Part shown: piece after piece, positions 13,201-28,200 of the stretch
How the letters are laid out: every line of letters begins with the position of its first letter
How positions within the stretch are numbered: the stretch's first letter is position 1
From: Tridacna crocea
Lineage: Eukaryota; Mollusca; Bivalvia; Cardiida; Cardiidae
NCBI GenBank assembly: GCA_943736015.1
Contig: OX031060.1
Location: 26,055,231 to 26,119,230, forward strand
Length of the DNA stretch: 64,000 nucleotides
Direction of reading: 5' to 3'
Program-made: the position numbers and the translations under genes
The notes under the pieces: generated by a model
The model's input: only the letters and a program-made list of their open reading frames with translations
Databases searched by the model: none
Told to the model about the DNA's origin: nothing

Positions 13201-16200
13201 AATTAAGGGTAGCTTAAAAGAATCAGTTTGTCCTTGGTATAGAGTCAAGAACATTGTGGGAAAAGAAGAAAATGCTGGATATCAGCATTTTCTCCTTTCT
13301 TATAATCTTTTCACAAGCCTAAAAAGCTGGATACAAGCTATGATTTTTAACCTTTTACCACACAATCCCAACTTTTAGCAAAACTAAGAAAGAAGCTTTG
13401 TGAAAACATTGTGCAAAAGGGAGAAAATGCTAGTTATCAGCATTTTCTCCTTTTCCCATAATGTTTTCTACCCTCCCTTATACAAATTTTTAGATTTTCA
13501 GTAACTTTTATTTTGATGTCTGCAAATGCTTTCAATTCGGACCAGTCTAAAATTTTGTCGTTTGGTAAAGAGTGAAAAAGGCAAATTGGGTTTTTGAGTC
13601 ATGTTTAACTCAATCATACAATCTTGAGTTCTAACGACCCTACAGAAAAAGCCATTTGAAAACATTGAGGAAAAAGGGGAAAATGCTGTTAACCTGCATT
13701 TTTTCCTTTTCCAACAATGTTTTCTACCCTTCCAAAAACAAATTTCATATTTGAGTCAAGTTTATTTTGTCATCTGCAATGCTTTGAATTTGGATCAGTC
13801 TTGTGTGATAAAGAGTTAATTTGTCATCGGTTGATGCTTTCAATCTGGACAAGTCTAAAATTTTGTTGTGTGGTTAACAGCTAAAATTTGTCTACTTACA
13901 ACATTTTGACTTACTTTTTCAATGAACAACTTGATAACTTTTCTATCCTCGATGGTCCAAGTAGATTCCTCCACCTTGATATCATGTTGTAGTTCACCTT
14001 CTATAACAGGGGGTTGGCCCTTTAAACCTGCTTTTAATTTCTAAAGAAAAACAAAGTCAAATAAGAGCTTCGCAAATTGGAGCAGATATGCCTGAAGGGG
14101 CATGTCAGTGAAATGTCTTTAAATCTAGAACACCTGCAGATATTCAAATTTTAAAAAGTCACAAGCACAACTTCGCACGATATAGATTCATTGTGGTAAG
14201 TTTAACCTTATTCCGATAAAAATTGTAGGAGTTATTGCGCGCACAATAAATTGCTAACGGACGGACAGACAGACAGATGGACAGACAGACGAAAGAGGCC
14301 ATAATATAATACGACCCTAAAAAGATATAGAAAGTGTAGATGATCCATATTTAAATAATCTTAGCTTTACATGATTTTTTTCTTCCAAGACTAACCATTT
14401 CATTAGCAAAAACAAACAGAATGTATCAGCCAATCAGGTGGCTGGATTTGTAATTGAGAGTAAGAGCAACTGAACAGCAAATACAGCTCAAGGCATGGTG
14501 GTCGGATATAACACAAAAATCTGCATTTATATATGGAAAAGCCGTCAGGAAATATATTTCTCATAAACATAAGCTTTTATGGATTTTATCTTCTGAGAAA
14601 ACAAAAAGATTTTTGAGTACAATAACCCTATTTTAACCCTTTACGACCCTAACATAGAAGTCTTTTGAAAACATTGTGGGAAAAGGAGAAAATGCTGGTA
14701 ACCAGCATTTTCTCCTTTTCCCGCAATGTTTTCTGCCCTACTGAAGATAAATTTCAATTTTTAAGTTATGTTTATTTTTGTTGTCTACAAGTGCTTTCAA
14801 TTTGGACCAGTCTAAAATTTTCTCATTTGATAACGAGTTAAACCAAAATTAGAAACAATGTAAAGCAAAACCACTCACCCTCTTTTCAAAGGTAATTACT
14901 ACATCTTTCCCTTTCACTGGAAAAGTAACATTTAAAGGTATTTTGATCTGAAATAAAAATGAAATAATTCTGTTCAAAACACCTTTCAGCACAGCTGATA
15001 TTTGACCCTAAACCACACAAGGTTTAACCCATTACCACACAATCCCTACTTTTGACGCCCCTGAGAAAGAAGCCTTTAGAAAACATTGTGGGAAAAGGAG
15101 AAAATGCTGGTAACCAGCATTTTCTCCTTTTCCCACAATGCTTTCTACCCTTCACAAAACAAACTTCAAATTTTCAGTCACTTTTACTTTGTCATCTGCA
15201 AATGTATTCGATTTGGACAAGGCTAAAATATTGTTGTTTGGTAATGAGTAAAACAAACCTTATGAAGAGCTTTTGAAAACTAGAAGGCCCTGAAGTGCCT
15301 GGATATGCTCTACTGGCAGAGTTTGTGTGTATGGTAGCATACATTATGAATTCATGGTGCAAAAAGACAAACTAGATATTCAATCCCTGATAAATCTTCA
15401 CAAGAATTGCATCAACACTCTGAACTTCATTGCCTAAACAAGAATTGGAAATTTTCAACTTTAAATGGTTACATTTCCAAAGCTCATTGTCAATTTTTTT
15501 TTAAATCATAGGGTTACAGCTGTTTATAATACAAAGCAACTGTGCAAGTTTCGTGAAAATCCAACCAAAACTGCTGACCTAATCACGTAAACAATAATTT
15601 GAAATTTAGAACTTGAATTGGCTACTTTTCCAATATTGTTTATTGATTTTTTTCAAAATCAATAGGGCTGAAGCTATTGATAAGATAAACAAACTGTGTG
15701 ATTTTCAAGAAAATTTGATAAGAAATGCAGACTTCATGCAAGCATGAAGCGAAATTTTTCAACTTGAAATGGCTGCTTTTCCCATACTGTTTGTTGGATT
15801 TTTTTCAAAATCAATAGGGTCGAAACCATTGATGAGATAAACAAACTGTACAAGTTTCACAAAAATCTGATTACAAATGCACATTTTATTGAGTAAACAA
15901 GAGTTTGAAATTAACAACTTAATATGGCTACTTTTCCAATATCGTTTATTGGATTTTTTTCAAAAACAATAGGGTTGAAGCTACTGATGTGATAAACAAA
16001 CTGTGCAAGTTTCAAGAAAATCTGACAACAAATGCAGACTTTATCGCGTAAACAAGAATTGGAAATTCTCAACTTGAAATGGCTACTTTTCCCATACTAT
16101 TTGTTGGATTTTTTCAAAATCGATTGGGATGAAGATATTGATGAAATAAACAAACTGTGCAAATTTCACAAAAATCTGACAACAAATGCAGACTTTATCG

Positions 16201-19200
16201 CATAAACAAGACAAGAGGGCCATGATGGCCCTGAAATCGCTCACCTGAGTTTATTGACCAAACATGCACCATCTAGTTTCCCAGTGACCTAGTTTTTTAT
16301 CAGACATTACCCATCATCAAACACTTTTGAGATATCAATAAGACAAACATTCTGGCCAAGTTTCATGAGTATTGGACTGAAAATGTGGCCTCTACAGTGT
16401 ACAAAAGGTTTTTCTAAGATTTCATCAAGTGACCTAGTTTTGGACCCGACAATTACCCATTATCAAACTCTTTTGAGACATCACCAAAACAAACATTCTG
16501 ACCAAGTCTGAAGAATATCAGGCAGAAAATGTAGCCTCTAGAGTGTACACAAGGTTTTTCTAATATTTGACCCATTGACCTAGTTTTTGACTCCACATGA
16601 CCCATTTTCAATCTCATTCAAGGTATCACCAGGACAAATATAATGAACAAGTTTTAGGAGTATCAGACTGAAAATGTGTCCTCCAGAGCATACAAAAGGT
16701 GTTTATAACATTTGACCTATTGACCCAGTTTTTGACCCAATATGACCCATTTTCAAACTCATCCAAGATATTATAAAGGCAAACATTCTGACTAATTTTC
16801 AAGAGTGTTGGACTGAAAATGTGGCATCCAGAGCATATACAAGGTTTTTCTAAGATTTGACCTGGTGACCTAGTTTTTAACCCCCAATGACCCATTTTCA
16901 AACCTGTCTGAGATATCATCAAGACAAACATTCTGACCAACTTACAAGAGTTTCGGACTGAAAATGTGGCCTTTAAAGCCTACAAAAGGTTTTTCTAACA
17001 TTTGACCTAGTGACCTAGTTTTTGACCCCACATGACCCATTTTCGATCTTGTCCGAGATATCATCCAGACAAATATCCTGACCAACTTTCATGAGTATCC
17101 AACTGAAAATGTGGCCTCTAGAGCGTACAAAAGGTTTTTCTAAGATTTGACCTAGTGACCTAGTTTTTGACCCCACGTGACCCATTTTCGAACTCGTCCG
17201 AGATATCATCGAGACAAACATCCTGACCAACTTTCATGAGTATCCATCTGGAAATGTGGCCTCTAGAGCGTACAAAAGGTTTTTCTAAGATTTGACCTGG
17301 TGACCTAGTTTTTGACCCCACGTGACCCATTTTCGAACTCGTCCGAGATATCATCCAGACAAACATCCTGACCAACTTTCATGAGTATCCGACTGAAAAT
17401 GTGGCCTCTAGAGCGTACAAAAGGTTTTTCTAAGATTTGACCTGGTGACCTAGTTTTTGACCCCACGTGACCCATTTTCGAACTCGTCCGAGATATCATC
17501 GAGACAAACATCCTGACCAACTTTCATGAGTATCCGACTGAAAATGTGGCCTCTAGAGCGTACACAAGGTTTTTCTAAGATTTGACCTGGTGACCTAATT
17601 TTGACCCCACGTGACCCATTTTCGAACTCGTCCGAGATATCATCCAGACAAACATCCTGACCAACTTTCATGAGTATCCGACTCAAAATGTGGCCTCTAG
17701 AGCGTACAAAAGGTTTTTCTAAGATTTGATCTGGTGACCTAGTTTTTGACCCCACGTGACCCATTTTCGAACTCGTCTGAGATATCATCCAGACAAACAT
17801 CCTGACCAACTTTCATGACTATCCGACTGAAAATGTGGCCTCTAGAGCGTACACAAGGTTTTTCTAAGATTTGACCTGGTGACCTAGTTTTTGACCCCAC
17901 GTGACCCATTTTCAAACTCGTCCGAGATATCATCGAGACAAATATCCTGACCAACTTTCATGAGTATCCGACTCAAAATGTGGCCTCTAGAGCGTACACA
18001 AGGTTTTTCTAAGATTTGACCTAGTGACCTAGTTTTTGACCCCACATGACCCATTATCGAACTCGTCCGAGATTTCATCGAGACAAACATCCTGACCAAT
18101 TTTCATGAGTATCCGACTAAAACTGTGGCCTCTAGAGCGTACATAAGGTAAAAAGTTGACGACGGACGACGGACGACGCACGACGGACGACGGACACAGC
18201 ACAATCACAATAGCTCACCATGAGCACTTCGTGCTCAGGTGAGCTAAAAAAGACTAACAGACGGACGGACTGACGACAGAAACCCTGCCATGACATAAGC
18301 TCTGCTGGCTTTCAGCCAGTAGAGCTAAAAACTGAAGAAAAAGGAGAAAATGCAGGTAAATAGCATATTCTTCAATTCCAAAAATATTTCTCCCCTTTTG
18401 AATACAAATTCCATCATCTGAACTACATTTAATGAGTTGTACTCAATTACTTAACCCATTACCAAACAACAATATTTTAGACTGGTCCAAATTGAAAGCA
18501 TTTGCAGACGACAAAATAAAAGTGACTGATAATTTGAAATTTGTCTTGTGAAGGATAGGAAACATTGTAGGAAAAGGAGAAAATGCTGGTTACCAGCATT
18601 TTCTCCTTTTCCCACAATGTTTTCAAAAGGCTTCTTTCTAAGGGGCATCAAAAGTAGGGATTGTGTGGTAATGGGTTAAACATGGGCAAGTCTATAGTTT
18701 TATTATATGTTCTCCTATGCATCAGCCATTTTCTATTGTTACTCAACATTTCCCACTACTGATATCTTTATTTTTATTTGCGGGAGACCACTTTTGAATG
18801 TGATGCTAATAATCATAAACAGATTCATTTTTCCTTTAGCCACTATGTTATTGCATATATTCAAACTAGTATAAAACCTTAATCTCTGTTATTTTACATT
18901 TCAAAGCCCTTTTAGCAAGGAAAAGAGAAAAAAGAGAATTAGCATTCTCTGTTTAGATTTTCTGAAAAAAAAAAAACTTGCAGAATAACATAAGTTTAAT
19001 ACCCCTTTCAGTGCTCGCGCTGCCAATCGACATTATCGACATTTGTCGATTTATTAATTCAGATGTCGATTAATTCTTCCAATTGTCGATAAAAATTGTC
19101 GATTAATTTATTCCCCAAAAACATAACATAACAACATAACATCCCCAAAAAGTCGGGTAAAATTTCCTTTAAATGCCTGGATCACAGGTTAATTTGCGCC

Positions 19201-22200
19201 GGAAATGTGTGGTAATCGCTTGTTTCACACCTCGGCGACGCAGACTTGGGCAATCAACAGGTCACAATAGGCTGGTATATTATACAACACGTGTCATATT
19301 ATTCTAAGCCGCTTATTGGCCATTATTGTTTGTTTCTTCTTAAATTTTGATTGACCACGTTAACTGACTTGCTGATAGAAAGGAACCAATCAGATGTTAC
19401 TACGTTGACATTACAAATTCACGTAACAAATTTTGGTTACACGCGAGACCTCACGTTAGAAAGAACGGGGGAAAAAAAAACATTATTCGCTTAACTTGTG
19501 TAAAATGACAAGATGTGAACTAACTTGCTACCCTTATTGATAATTATAGGCAAATCACGTGGAAATACCTATCCACAAATCAACACGCGTGAAAAAATGC
19601 TCGATGCAAAAAGCACGGAAACCCATAACACAACAAAAAGTTCCTTGTGACATTGACCGATCAGTGTCCCTTTACACCGTCTTTTCAGCTTTTTAATGAC
19701 TTTAACTCATTACCACACGACAATATTTTAGACTGGTCCAAATTGAAAGCATTTGCAGACGACAAAATAAAAGTGACTGAAAATTTGAAATTTGTTTTGT
19801 GAAGGGTAGAAAACATTGTGGGAAAAGGAGAAAATGCTGGTTACCAGCATTTTCTCCTTTTCCCACAATGTTTTCTAAAGGCTTCTTTCTCAGGGGCGTC
19901 AAAAGTAGGGATTGTGTGGTAATGGGTTAAGAGGTAAATTTCCATAGTTAGCTTACTTTAACAGAGTTTTGTGCAGCAAATTATCAATATTGAGTACTTT
20001 ACCTCTAGCAGAGAACAATTATTGTCATACCATATCATGACATCTTACCCCTAGATTTACAGATCAGTGGGTAAGTGTACCCTTGAAACAAAAAAAGCTA
20101 CTGGGATAACTGTTCACTTATTTAAGTCTTCTGCAATGTTTATGCACTATCGAGTGAATAACTTTTTGTTGACATAGTCTTACTCGCCTACCACAATGAC
20201 TTAATTTGAAAATAATTGAGGTTAAAATATAATAAAGGGAGGTAATCATGTAATAGAAAATTTTCTCCATTTACTTGTGCGTATCACTTATTATGTTATT
20301 TAAAAAAAATGTTGTTTGGTAAAAAAGTACTCTCAAAAGTCCTTATGCTTTTATGCGATATTGTGGGAAAAGGAGCACTGTCCCAGGAAGTAGTGCTTTA
20401 CAAATTTTCCTTTCCCCCCCCTCAATATTTTCTGCATTGTAAGATTAGAACAAAAATTGTGTTACATGTTAAAAGAGTAAACTCTCAGGAAATGGTTTAG
20501 AGCAAGTGTTCCTTTTCCCCCAATATTTCTACAATACAAGATTAAATATATAGGTAATTTATTATTATTATTGACATAATTATGTGAATGAAAGTTTGAA
20601 ACTATGAGTTACCAGTAAAGTTCGTTCAATGCTACCTGTGCATATTTATTTTTTTTTAAACCAACTTCACACGCTTATTTTGTCTATTATTTTTTGTAAG
20701 AAAAAGTTGTTGGCCATTATTTTACTTGGGCCAGAGCTAGCACTGCCCTTTAATCAAAATTGTTCCATACAACATTCTCTCTTTTAGGCCAAGTAGAAAC
20801 ACTAGATTACTTAGTACAGAATTTGAGACCACTTACTTCTAATTCCTCTAGGGTTTGTGTCCAGCTGTAGTTCTCATAGTCTGCACCATTCCCACTGTTA
20901 GGCTTCAACTTTCCCTTAGCATCTTCATCTTCTTCTTCATCCGACTAAAATGTGTAAGCACGGTAACCATAAAATGTATTACAAATGCAAGCAGAAAATG
21001 TATAACCATAGCAACCAAAAGAAGTATAATCACAACTACCATGATATACAGAAATCACAGCATTTATATAAAATGTTTAATGACTCATGGCAATTTTGAT
21101 TGTTTGAAATTGAAAGAATTGAGGTCAACAAATACTCTGCAACTCAAATTACCATATTTATCTCTAAAAAGGTAGAAAACACTGAAAGAAAAGGAGACAG
21201 TCCTGGTAACCAGCATTTTCTACCTTTTCCAAAGTAAATTAAAAAAAACTTTAATCTTCCTCAGGTTAACAAAAACACAGAATAGTTCTGTAGCAGGGCA
21301 AAATTTTACCACAGCTTTGATCTCCTCTACTTCAACAGCTTCTCCATTTTCTTTATCTGTATCTTTACTTTCTTTGCCATCAGCATCACCTTCAACTGTT
21401 TTCTTCTATAACAGAAAAGAAAAGGTTTTTTTTGGCAGGGAGTTGACTGTGGATGGGAGTAATGTGGTTTTTAACTGGATACACTGCACAGATCAATAAC
21501 AAAATCTTGACCAAGTGCTTGCATAAATGGCTTTTTTTGTTTATTGTGCTTAACCCATTACCACAATAATCCCTACTTTTGACGACCCTGAGAAAGAAGC
21601 TTTAAGAAAACTTGGTGGGAAAAGGAAGATGCTGGTAACATGCATTTTCTCCTTTTCTCACAATGTTTTCCACCCTGCTTGAAACCAATCTCAATGCTTT
21701 AGTTACGTTTATTTTGAAAATGAAAATCAAGAAAAGTTGGTGAATACAAACCCAGATTTAATTGATTCTATATTTGTGCACTGAAAATATCATAATTTTA
21801 GAAAAACTTTATTATAACTTTTTTTGATGTTCATACTCATTATTTAACCCTCTACCACACAATATCAACTTTTAATGAGAAAGACTGCTTTTGAAAACTT
21901 TGTGAGAAAAGGAGAAAATGCTGGTGACCAGCATTTTCTACTTTTCCCACTAAGTTTTCTTCCCTTCCTAAAATATTTCAGTTTTTTAGACATTTTTTTT
22001 TTTTGCTTTTAATAAAATTCTGTTGTTTGGTAAAGAGTTAAACATCCTTGTATGAAATGGCATGAATGCTTTTGTCAGAAATTGCTAGACTCAAACAGCC
22101 ACAGGCATTCTGCACCTTGTTACATTCAAAGTCTTGATCAAAACGAAGAATTCATTCTTTATGCAACATTGTTCCACATATAACAAGAGCACTGCATGAA

Positions 22201-25200
22201 GGTGCAAACACTTAGAATGCAAAGGCTTGATTTTCAGTGAAAAGTCAATCAAAAAAGGGGCATAACTGAGTAAAAAAATTTTGATGGTTATCTGCCCAGT
22301 TGTTTGAGTTCCTCTTTTGCTAGTTCAGAAATTGAACGAGTATGAAGCAAATATCTTCAGTAATAACAATGATATTACATTACAAAAAGACAAAGATTTT
22401 GCACGACGAGGAAAACAATGACACATACAGCACTGCCAGGGCTATGACAATAACATTATTTTCTCGGAAAGCAGCTCAGCTAAAAATAAAGCAACAAACT
22501 TTATCTAATTCTTCCTGCAGTTTGTTGGCCTCTTCATCAGTCAATTCTTTTATTCTGGGTTCCTCTTGCTCCTTCTGCTCTTGTGCTTTTTTCTTGGCCA
22601 GCCTCTCTTGCCTTCTTTTCTCCTCCTCTTCTCTTTCAGCTTTCAATTTGGCTTGTCTCTCCAAGGCAACTTGTTCATATTTCTTAAAACTTTCTAATAC
22701 CATCTGTGAGTAACCAAACAAATAATGTTTGACTCTATTCTAGACTACAGTATTTTAGACTTGTTCAGACTGAAAGTATTTGTAGTTGACACATTAACTT
22801 TTTACCAGACGACAAAAGTATAGACTTTGAAATTAGAAACTGAAAGCATTCGCAGACGCCAGATGACAAAATAAACATGACTCAAACATTGAAATCTGAC
22901 TTTGGAAGAGTTGAAAACATTTTGGGAAAAGGAGAAAATGCTGGTTACCAGCATTTTCTCCTTTCCCCAGAATGTTTTCAGAAGGGATTTTGGCAGGTTT
23001 GTTAAAACTATAGATTGTTTGGTAAAGGGTTAAATGCTGCACAAATGATGGAATTTGTCCTTGAAGAAAAACAAAACAATGTTTAAAAATGGAAAAAATG
23101 ATGATCATTTTTTTTCTTTTCTGACAATGGCTCATACCTTAATCCTTTTTCACACAGCATTCTTTATCTTACTTTTCAGACACAAATTACTAGACTTTGC
23201 ACATGACAAAAAAATGCATCTAATTGGTTGAAATTGTCTTTAATAAGGTACAGAATCAACTCTTAGACTATTTACTGTTAAATAACACCTGTATCTCTTA
23301 TTCATTTGGATATCAATTATACATCTTATTCATTTGGATATCAACTAAACCTTTTATTTACTGGTATTAAGATATCAATTATACCTCTTATTTACAAGGA
23401 TATCAACTGTATCTCTTATTTATTTGGATATCAACTGTACCTCTTATTCATTTGGGTATCAACCAAACCTCTTATTTACTGGTATAAGGATATCAACTAT
23501 ACCTCTTATTTACTTGGATATCAACTGTACCTCTTATCTATTTCGATATCAACTGTACCTCTTACTTATTTGGATATCAACTGAACCTCTTACTTACTGG
23601 TATTAGGATATCAACTATACCTCTTATTTACTTGGATATCAATTGTACCTCTTGTTTATTTAGATATCAACTGTACCTCTTATTTATTTGGATGTCAATT
23701 GCATCCTACATATTTAGATGTCAATTGTGCCCCTTATTTACTTAGACATCTACTGTGCCTCTTATTTATTTGGTTGGTTGGATTGGGGTTAAACGCCATC
23801 TTAACAGCTATTGTCATATCATGGCTGTAGGTGACGCACATGTTTTTCTTGCTTTTCTCATACCAGTACTAACACAACTTTCTCTCCAAAGCCACCGACT
23901 ACTTTTCTCGCTTCAGCAGAGGTGCGAGGTGAAAATACGGCGGAAAGTTTGCCTCAATCGGGTATCAAACTCACAACCACCAGGTCATGAGATCCACATG
24001 CTCACAACGGAGCAACCCGGACTGGCTTAATTATTTGGATATCAACTGTACCTGTTATTTTGAATATCTACTGTACCTCTTATTCATTTCATTATCAGTA
24101 ATTTTGTACTTCTTATTCAATTAAATATCAGCTATACCACCAGTGTACTTTTCATTGATTTTAGTTTAACTCGTTACCGAACGACAAAACTTTAGACTGG
24201 TTCAAATTGAAAGCATTTGCAGACGACAAAATAAAGGTGACTGAAAAATTGAAATTTGTTCTGGGAAGGGTAGAAAACACTGTGGGAAAAGGAGAAAATG
24301 CTGGTTACCAGCATTTTCTCCTTTTCCTACTGTGTTTTCAAAAGGCTTCTTTCTCAGGTGCATCAAAAGTAGGGATTGTGTGGCAACGAGTTAAACACAC
24401 CAGTATTTGTTTACATCGATTGAGAAACAAGTTTTAACAACTTATACTAATCTCTCTCTATTCTGAGATTGATTTTGACTGTCTTACCTTTTGAGCTGCC
24501 CCCTTTTCACCTCCAGTGTAAAAGTCTGTTTTTCTTGCAAGGAAACTGAATATTTTCTCCAACATCTGAAACCAAAAACAATGATGAATTCATTTAGTTT
24601 GCCAGCAAAACCATGGTTAAATACACAAGAACATCCAAATAACCTACACCTAGTTACATACCTTTTGGATGCTGACACTGTTTTTCGCTGCTTCTAATAA
24701 GATTTCAGTTAACCCAATGACAAAAATATAGACTTGGGCCAGATCAAAGCATTTGCAGACAACAATTCCAATGTGATTCCAATGACTGAACCTGTTCAAA
24801 GGGCTTCTCTGTCAGGGTTGTTTAAACTCAGGATTGTGAGATAATCATGGTAGAAACTCACTCATTCTATTCCAACTGAAAGCATCATAATCTGCACCGC
24901 TTTTGTCATCTACACATATTTTTCAACATTACTGCAGTCACGTTATTTTGATTGACATGGTTCTTTGTGGAGTTTTGCACTCTTTACCACACGATCCAAA
25001 CTTTTAACGACCCTGATAAAGAAGCCTTTTGAAAACACAGAGGGAAAAGGAGAAAGTGCTGGAAACTAGTATTTTCTCTTTTTACCAGTGTTTTCTACCC
25101 TTCCCAAATCAAATTTTAATTTTTTCAGTGACCTTTATTTAGTCATCTGCAAATGCTTTCAATTTGCACCAGTCTTTTCTCATGTGGCAAAGGATTAACT

Positions 25201-28200
25201 CTACCACATGAGAAAATTTTAGACCTTTGCCACAGCATCCTGAATCTTAGCTACCTTCAGGACAAAGGCTCTTGAAAACAGTTAGAAAAAGACATTCTGC
25301 AAACCAGCAATATCTTTTTCGCCCCAGTCTTTGTTTAATCCTATCAGAGAGATATAGTTCATTTGTACAAATTTTGAATTATCTGTCTTCAGACTTTTTC
25401 TATCGTGAACAGTCTATTTGTATAGTGGAAAAGGATATTGACCTTTTCCATATAATGTTTTAGACATCAGTTTGGCAAATAAACTTTCTATGTTATCCTT
25501 ATTCAAGTTACAGAAGGAAAGCTAACACAAAACAGAGAACAACCAAGTTAGCTGTTTTACGACCATGAGAGAAGAATACATCTGGCCACAATGACCATCA
25601 TCAGTCCCCTCAAAGTGCTTGGCTGAGCTAGGATTTGAACTCACAAACTGTATTACAAAGTCTTACGGGATACTAAATGAGCTACTAAGCCTCCTGGCTC
25701 TGTTTGTTTTTCATTAACATGTATATATTTATATAAATTATATAGTTTGCTGTCATGCTGTCATATTTATGGATCAAGCTCGTTGGTTTGTTTATTTTGG
25801 TATTGGACATCTTTTCAACATCACTTTTATTGCAGTAGCTGTGCACCAATCCTTGCTGGTCTGGGGTTTCTTCACCCAGTTTTTTAATTCTTGAGGTTCT
25901 TTACCAATTTTTTTTTCAAACCTTTCCAAAACCATGGTTTTTAAGACTCTAAGAAAGAAGCCTTTCGAAAATTTTGTGAAGAATGGAGTAAATATTGGTA
26001 ACCAGCATTTTCTCCTTTTCTCACAATGTTTTCTACTCTTCCCAAGACAAATTTCAGATTTTGAATTGCATTAATTTTATTGTCTGACTTTCAATTTAGA
26101 CAATTCAAAATAATTGTATCTGGTAAGGAGAATACACATCATGCTTTCAAAGCCACTGGTAACACAAGCAGGTTAATTCATTGGCATGAAAGGCAAAGTT
26201 CTTGGGGGAAAAAAACCTGAATGATAGAAACCTTACCATGAATTCAATATTCCACTCATGTGAGCATAACTATTAGCATCAAAATGAATCACTCTCCCTA
26301 AAAACAGAATATTTTCTGTCAAAAAAACTTAATATCTAGCAGCAATCATGTATCACTGCAGTTTGATCATCAAGGGAGACAAATAGCAACAACCTTTATC
26401 CTTTATAAAAAGTTATTTCCCTTGCTTACAGTTTAACTTGAAGTGACTATATTTTGAAGCCCATGTTAAACTTGTGATCCCTAAAATGGAGCCAATTTTG
26501 ACCCCAAGACTATCATATGAAAAAAGTTGTTAAAGGTCCATTAGATAAAGCTACATGCCAAATTCAGTAGCCCTGGGCCTTGTGGTTTCAGAAAAGATTT
26601 TTTAAAATGTTAATTTTTTCTCAGTTTGTTGCTATGGCAACCAGAGTTTTTGAAGGAATCAATTTTTTTCAAGAAATTCTGAAGAGGACCATGGCAGGAT
26701 GACTTCTGTGAGGTTTCATCAAATTTGGATGGGTAGTTTCAGAGAAGAAGTTTGAAATAAAAGTTAACGTACAGACGGAAAACGGGCCACGACATAAGCC
26801 CTACGGCCTTTGTGCCAGTGGAGCTAAAACTGAAATAAAAAGAGGCCTGTGGGGCAGAGTTATTTTGGATTCAATCCCAACACATCAGCAGCTAACCTAA
26901 CAGACCCTGCAATTTCTTGGGAGCACAACTCTACATGGCAGTAAAACTGTTTCAAAAGGGTTGGTAACAAAAAAGTAAAAACTTCAGATATATCTGTCTT
27001 TTATTTCCAACTATGATTAAGCAAGGCTTGATTAAACTCATTACCACACAGCAAAATTTTAGACCAGTACAAATTCGGAGTATTTGCAGATGACAAAATT
27101 AATGTGACTCAAGAATTGAAATTTCTTCTGGGAAGATGAACTTTATGGAAAAAGGAGAAAATGCTGGTTACCAGATTTTCTCCTTTTTCCACAATGTTTT
27201 CAAAATTCTTCTTTAACAGTCATGAAAACCTGGGATTGTTTGTTTGATAGAGTTACAAAAAAATCACTGACTTTTTGTTTTTGTAAAAACAGAAAATGTC
27301 CATTTCAAAAGGCTTTTTTAACTGAATAATGAAAACCTGGGATTGTTTGATAAAGAGTTAAAAGAAAATCATAGATATTTCATTCTTGTTAAAATCTATC
27401 TCTCAACTCATTACCTAAAAGTCCCAAGTTTCATCGACCTTGTAAAGGTCTTCTTTGAAAATGGTAGCAGGCATTTCCTCCTTTTCCCACTATGTTTTAG
27501 ACCGTTACTGTGTCAAATATCAGTAATGTAAGCCTGTCAAGATAAACCCTTCACTACACAATCCAGAGTTTGATGAACCTGTAGAAGATAGCTTGCAAAC
27601 ACATTGTGGGAAATGGTGAAGATGCTAGATAACCAGCATTTTTGCCTTTTTCTAACAATGATTTCTATCCTGTCAGAGAACTTCAGCTGCTCTCTGCTAA
27701 TTTTGACTGTCACCTGCAGATGTTTTGAATTTGGTAAAGTGTAAAATTTGTCGTGTATGAAAGGGTTAACCCATTACCACACAATCCCTACTTTTGACGC
27801 TCCTGAGAAAGATGCCTTTTGAAAACACTGTGGGAAAAGGAGAAAATGCTGGTAACCAGCATTTTCTCCTTTTTCCACAGTGTTTTCTACCCTTCCCAGA
27901 ACAAATTTCTATTTTTCAGTCAACTTTATTTTGTCGTCTGCAAATGCTTTCAATTTGGACCAGTCCAAAATTTTCTCATGTGGTAATGGGTTAAACATCA
28001 CCTGCATATACCATATGATACAATCCAAATTTTTGCATCAAATCTGCTGACAGGCTGATATTTTCTAAGCATTTCTTGCAAAAACACACTTGGCCAATGA
28101 CAGTGACCGGAAATGCCTTTCAACACATGAAAAAGGGCACTCTGAAATTTCTGTAAAACTGTTGTCTCAGATCAGCCTGTGCAGTCCATAAGGGCTGATC

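Noticed and set aside
14255..14300. GACGGACAGACAGACAGATG run as a regulatory site
   Set aside because: It is the usual simple-sequence tail of dispersed repeats, seen also near 18170 and 56100.
15052..15276. Recurrent small open frames with a shared [14 protein letters not shown] peptide, on both strands across the window
   Set aside because: They are translations of the TTAA MITE hairpin in different copies. They have no common gene structure and break wherever the MITE breaks.
17015..18099. Series of overlapping 71-residue minus-strand frames with [21 protein letters not shown] repeats
   Set aside because: The frames recur every 145 bp because the satellite unit is not divisible by three and is nearly identical. 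There is no start, splice or domain evidence.
16980..18150. Regularly spaced repeats resembling a CRISPR array
   Set aside because: The whole 145-bp unit is repeated, with no unique spacers, and the setting is a eukaryotic satellite element.
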